38,075 nucleotides of DNA. It comes from Candidatus Komeilibacteria bacterium S5_K13. GTDB taxonomy: Bacteria > Patescibacteriota > Patescibacteriia > UBA1558 > S5-K13. The first letter of the stretch is position 1. Each line of letters begins with the position of its first letter. Under the pieces are notes generated by a model that did not search any database, was not told the DNA's origin, and was given only the letters and a program-made list of their open reading frames with translations. The translations under genes were made by a program, and so were the position numbers. Below are positions 34,870 through 38,075 of this stretch, piece after piece. The stretch covers positions 1 through 38,075 of the forward strand of contig JAEHGL010000007.1 of the NCBI GenBank assembly GCA_019248485.1, in the 5' to 3' direction.

Positions 34870-37407
34870 ATGATAAGCAATTCTAAAAAACTATATTTCA
34901 TTTTAACAATAATTTTGTTTTTTTCACTTTTAATATTTATAAATATCACAAGAGCAGAGGGAATAATTTTCTCGGAAATAATGTATGATCCAATGGGGTC
35001 TGATTCTGGAAATGAGTGGATAGAGCTTTTTAATAAAACAACAAGTAGTGTATTTATTGGATCAGATTGGAGGTTGGGTGATACATCAAATCACTTAATA
35101 AACTTTTACAATGGCCCAACAAATATTTTGCCAGGAAGTTTTTTTGTAATAGCTCAAAATGCTTCAAATTTTTTAAATAATTATCCAAATTATGTCAGTC
35201 TTCATAGACCATTATACGAATCTTCTTTTTCTTTGAATAATGCCTCGGGAACAATAAAGTTATTTCAAGGCTCAAGTATAATAACGGAGCAAGGATATAC
35301 GTCTGTAATAGGCGGAAATGGAAATGGAAAAACGTTAGAAAGAGTAACTCCTCAGTTTAATGATAATGTATGGACAGAAGGATGGTTAGTCGGTGGAACG
35401 CCAGGAAGTCTTTCTAATACAGCGCCGATCCTTTACGCACCAGTTGCCATGATAAATATTTCTACCACGACAATTCATACAGGAGAGAGCATTTTATTTG
35501 ACGCTAGTTCTTCTACAGATCAAAATGGAGATGTTTTAAACTATGTTTGGAATATTGGGGATATTGTAAGCTCAACTGATCCAATTTTTACACATTGTTT
35601 TTTAAGTTCAGGAACGTATAATGTTTCCCTTACCGTTTCAGACGCTACCTCATCAAATACGGCAAGCGTGATAATAAATGTTTTAGAAAATATAGAAATT
35701 CCGCCAGTTGATTATACTGGAAAAATTATATTAAATGAGTTATTGCCAAATCCAGAAGGAGATGATGACGGTGAATGGATAGAGTTAAAAAATATATCGA
35801 GCGATGATATTGATCTAACAGATTTTTTAATTCAAGATGAGTCTGGAAGGGGTTACTTAATCTCCCCAGATGATTTTTCTACTACAACAATAGGGGCAGG
35901 AGAATTTTTTGCGATAGATTATCTTATTTCAAGGATTGTTTTAAACAATACGGGAGATAAGATTACTATTTTTGATAGTAATGAAAATAAGATTTCAGAA
36001 ATTTCTTATTCAAGTGTAAAAGAAGGGCAATCTTTTGCTAGGTTTAATAATGCTTGGAGTTGGACCAATAGCCCGACAAAGGGTTTGGAAAATGTTTTGA
36101 CAGAAAATACTCAGAACTCTAATTCAGTTACAATTATTAACAATACTACAAATAATACAAGCGACATCGTAAAAGAAGAAAATGCCTTGATATGCGATTC
36201 AAACAGTTTGAATAAAAGTATCATTATTTCAGAAGTTTTTCCAAATCCAGGGGGGGATGATATCAATGAGTTCATAGAGATTTATAATCCAAATGATTAT
36301 GATATAAATATTACAAATTGGAAAATAAAAGATTTGTCTAAGTCTTCTTATTCTCTAAGTGGAGCTATTGGATCTAAAAATTATTTATTAATATCTCGTG
36401 AAGATTCAAAAATTGCGCTTAATAATTCAAACGAAGAAATTTTTATTTATGATTGTGGAGAAAGTAGTATCACGAGTTTGAAATACGATAAATCATATGA
36501 AAATAAATCGTATTCATATAATTTAGCCACTAAAGAATATTTTTGGACAGCCAGCACAACCCCGGGAGAGGAAAATATTTTTGAAAATAAAGAGGGCGTA
36601 GTCAATCAAGAAAGGTTTGCTTCTACTAGCTTGGAAGTGTTTAATGAAGACGAAACAGAAATAGCGCAAGAATATTTAGATATATCATTTAATGAGCTTT
36701 CTAAAAATGAAGTTGTTTCTGGGCATGGTGCTGTAGTCTTTGTTCAAAATCAAATTTTAAGTAACTCAGCGTATATTTGTAACTATAAATTAGAAGAAAA
36801 AGTTGTTGATTATTACGATTGTATAAATTTATATTTTAATGGAAAATGGCCAGCTCTAAAAAGGGGTTCTATATTAAAATTTAATGGAAAGTTTTCAGAA
36901 AGCACTAGCTCTAAAAAAATTAAAGTTTCAAAAAAAGAAAATATCGAAGTTGTTGATTCTGTAAAATTATTAAATCCAGACGAAATTTTAATTAGCAACA
37001 TAGATGAGGGGCTACTTGGATCTTTTATTTCTATAAGAGGACAAATCTCTAAATTAAATAAAAAAAGTTTTAATATTAAATCTGATGAAGATGAGTTCAA
37101 AATCAAAGTTGTTACAAATGATATAGATCTAAAAAAATTTACAAAGGAAGAAAATGTTTTCATAAGTGGCGTAGTTATAAAAGAAAAAGATTCTTTTGTT
37201 TTGGCGCTTGGTAATAAAAGTGATTTTATCAAAGATCAGCAAGCAGAAGAAAACTCAGATATTTTGGGAGAAAAAATAGAGAATCAAGAAATGATTAGTC
37301 TAGCTGACAATAAAAAGAGCTTTTTAATAAAAGTAGTTTCTAATATAGGAAAATTTTTTCAGTCTATTAAAAGTGGCTTTATAAATAAAATTTTAGCATC
37401 TAAATAA
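34870..37407 (+). CDS. Secreted lamin-tail-domain protein with PKD and OB-like domains
   Basis: 845 aa. A signal peptide or anchor lies at about 8-28. Lamin-tail domain 1 is at about 31-170 (IIFSEIMYDPMGSDSGNEWIE). A PKD-like domain is at about 190-275 (ILFDASSSTDQNGD, then SGTYNVSLTVSDA). Lamin-tail 2 is at about 283-405 (ILNELLPNPEGDDDGEWIEL) and lamin-tail 3 at about 448-560 (ISEVFPNPGGDDINEFIEI). A C-terminal region (about 640-790) with YDCINLYFNGKWP resembles OB-fold domains attached to such proteins. An amphipathic helix ends the chain. Such proteins are thought to act outside the cell in adhesion or nucleic-acid handling; this is inferred. No SD. Confidence 0.82.
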   Translation: MISNSKKLYFILTIILFFSLLIFINITRAEGIIFSEIMYDPMGSDSGNEWIELFNKTTSSVFIGSDWRLGDTSNHLINFYNGPTNILPGSFFVIAQNASNFLNNYPNYVSLHRPLYESSFSLNNASGTIKLFQGSSIITEQGYTSVIGGNGNGKTLERVTPQFNDNVWTEGWLVGGTPGSLSNTAPILYAPVAMINISTTTIHTGESILFDASSSTDQNGDVLNYVWNIGDIVSSTDPIFTHCFLSSGTYNVSLTVSDATSSNTASVIINVLENIEIPPVDYTGKIILNELLPNPEGDDDGEWIELKNISSDDIDLTDFLIQDESGRGYLISPDDFSTTTIGAGEFFAIDYLISRIVLNNTGDKITIFDSNENKISEISYSSVKEGQSFARFNNAWSWTNSPTKGLENVLTENTQNSNSVTIINNTTNNTSDIVKEENALICDSNSLNKSIIISEVFPNPGGDDINEFIEIYNPNDYDINITNWKIKDLSKSSYSLSGAIGSKNYLLISREDSKIALNNSNEEIFIYDCGESSITSLKYDKSYENKSYSYNLATKEYFWTASTTPGEENIFENKEGVVNQERFASTSLEVFNEDETEIAQEYLDISFNELSKNEVVSGHGAVVFVQNQILSNSAYICNYKLEEKVVDYYDCINLYFNGKWPALKRGSILKFNGKFSESTSSKKIKVSKKENIEVVDSVKLLNPDEILISNIDEGLLGSFISIRGQISKLNKKSFNIKSDEDEFKIKVVTNDIDLKKFTKEENVFISGVVIKEKDSFVLALGNKSDFIKDQQAEENSDILGEKIENQEMISLADNKKSFLIKVVSNIGKFFQSIKSGFINKILASK

Positions 37408-37482
37408 AAAAATCTTCCCTCACTCACCTATTTAAAGAATCAAAGTAAATTGATTGTTTTTAAGGTAAGCAAGAGAAGATAT
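37407..37482 (-). terminator. Possible minus-strand terminator after the lamin-tail gene
   Basis: Read on the minus strand, 37482-37463 and 37430-37411 pair over about 18 positions, counting G-U pairs, and are followed by a T7 run. On the plus strand the same arms have several C-A mismatches. This suggests a minus-strand transcript arriving from the right, though no such gene was seen. Confidence 0.4.
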
Positions 37483-37859
37483 TAAAGCGACATCTTTCTA
37501 CTCAGCCTCACGTTTTATGGCAAGGCATTCGAGGAGAAGAAAAATATCATTTTTATTATAACTCTTTTGTAAATGAAGTCAAATGAAATTTAGACTGGTG
37601 CAAAAAAATGAAGAAAGTGGCGTAAAAATGAGTTTCTTTGAAGTCACAAAGCGCGATCTTAGGATAAGTAAATTTTTAAAAAATAATATTTATGAAATTA
37701 GCTCAAAGAATTCCGCCTCTGTTTACAAAAAAATGTTTTGATAAACAAAATTTGCTCTCTATATATTGTATAAGCGATGAAGAAATGAAAAATATTTTAT
37801 TAAAAAAAGAAAATTCAATTTTGTTTTTAGATTTTGATTTAGATCAGATCAAATTTTAG
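37464..37859 (+). pseudogene. Frame-broken ORF in three pieces, possible gene remnant
   Basis: Piece A (37464-37586) has no start codon and reads RHLSTQPHVLWQGIRGEEKY and onward to FVNEVK, then TGA. Piece B (37583-37741) starts at an ATG overlapping that stop as ATGA and reads 52 codons (KFRLVQKNEESGVKM...). It ends just after an A7 run (37727-37733). Removing one A continues in frame to 37859 as piece C (CFDKQNLLSIYCISDEEMKN...). A and C share one frame, so two compensating shifts would join them. The composition is protein-like but no family was recognised. It may be decayed, mis-sequenced, or contain a real small gene (piece B). Confidence 0.4.
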
Positions 37860-37880
37860 GACATATTTATTTGTATTTTA

Positions 37881-37922
37881 AATTAATCATCATGAATTCA
37901 ATTTCTGGTGATTAATTTTTTG
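37881..37922 (+). terminator. Terminator after the frame-broken ORF
   Basis: AATTAATCA (37881-37889) pairs exactly with TGATTAATT (37909-37917), followed by a T-run. It would end transcripts from the lamin-tail gene and the fragment. Confidence 0.65.
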
Positions 37923-37925
37923 GTA

Positions 37926-37952
37926 TTGATAAGTATTTAAAAATGATATAAT
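37926..37952 (+). promoter_or_regulatory. Extended -10 promoter of the right-edge element
   Basis: TATAAT at 37947-37952 preceded by TGA (TGnTATAAT), with TTGATA at 37926-37931 at short 15-nt spacing. The predicted start is near 37959. Confidence 0.6.
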
Positions 37953-37958
37953 GTATAG

Positions 37959-38028
37959 TAGAATTTAGAATGATTAATGTTGGGGAGTGCAAACTCCTTA
38001 GAAAAAAATCTTCTGGGGAGTTTTTTGT
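37959..38028 (+). promoter_or_regulatory. Attenuator-like leader or ~70-nt RNA at right edge
   Basis: GGGGAGT occurs twice (37982-37988 and 38015-38021), and both copies can pair with the single ACTCC at 37993-37997. The downstream pairing AACTCCTTAGAA / TTCTGGGGAGTT (37992-38003, 38011-38022) is a 12-bp stem with two G-U pairs and T6: a terminator. The upstream pairing GGAGT-GCAA-ACTCC would block it. The gene it might control lies outside the window. Confidence 0.5.
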
Positions 38029-38075
38029 TTTGACAAAACTCATACAGTTAATCAAATATCTTCATAAATAACTAT

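Overview
The window is a low-GC bacterial chromosome segment with the standard genetic code: TGA ends rpoB and the REP transposase. Gene content and style point to a Patescibacteria (CPR) lineage, probably Parcubacteria. Housekeeping proteins are compact, rpoBC stands apart from ribosomal protein genes, core genes almost never carry a Shine-Dalgarno (SD) sequence, and several envelope proteins of the lamin-tail, NBR1-Ig and RlpA type are present. This assignment is inferred from style, not from a phylogeny.

Layout. 0-2.3 kb: small accessory genes (a 74-aa ORFan, a P-loop kinase, a nucleotidyltransferase), tRNA-Ser(CGA), and an apparently undescribed structured RNA. 2.3-6.6 kb (minus strand): CorA, a large secreted NBR1-Ig protein, and a SIMPL protein with a Cys-rich tail. 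7-14 kb (minus): ftsK, rodZ-like, recA, flippase and O-antigen-ligase-like genes, tightly packed or overlapping, so chromosome segregation and repair appear co-transcribed with surface polysaccharide genes. 14.2-22.9 kb (minus): an ORFan, rpoC, rpoB, and a long rpoB leader. 22.9-27.4 kb (minus): an ORFan, a conserved small protein, dnaN, a probable oriC, dnaA, and a four-helix-bundle protein. 27.6-29.2 kb: an unusual unit with twin promoters, a long leader containing a ~50-bp inverted repeat, a zinc-ribbon protein, and a ~400-nt hairpin-rich tail. 29.4-34.3 kb: a REP-associated transposase carrying a REP copy inside its own gene, GtrA, a repeat protein, undecaprenol/diacylglycerol kinase, RlpA, an atypical receiver protein, an ACT-like protein, an ORFan and a small RNA. 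34.4-38 kb (plus): ssb, a lamin-tail secreted protein, a frame-broken ORF, and an attenuator-like element.

Two gene styles coexist. Core genes lack SD sequences and sit in operons. Seven accessory genes each have a TTGACA promoter, an AGGAGG-type SD, and mostly an intrinsic terminator touching the stop codon, so they look like self-contained expression cassettes.

The main points to follow up are these. (1) rpoC is split by a 7-base homopolymer, and three other loci are interrupted the same way. (2) There are two or three promoter-plus-terminator RNAs of unknown class. (3) Intergenic spacers are phased at exactly 7 or 8 bp on a CTAA/TTAG core. (4) A REP palindrome is inserted in frame in the REP transposase. 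All calls rest on reading the sequence and on family knowledge; no database search was run.
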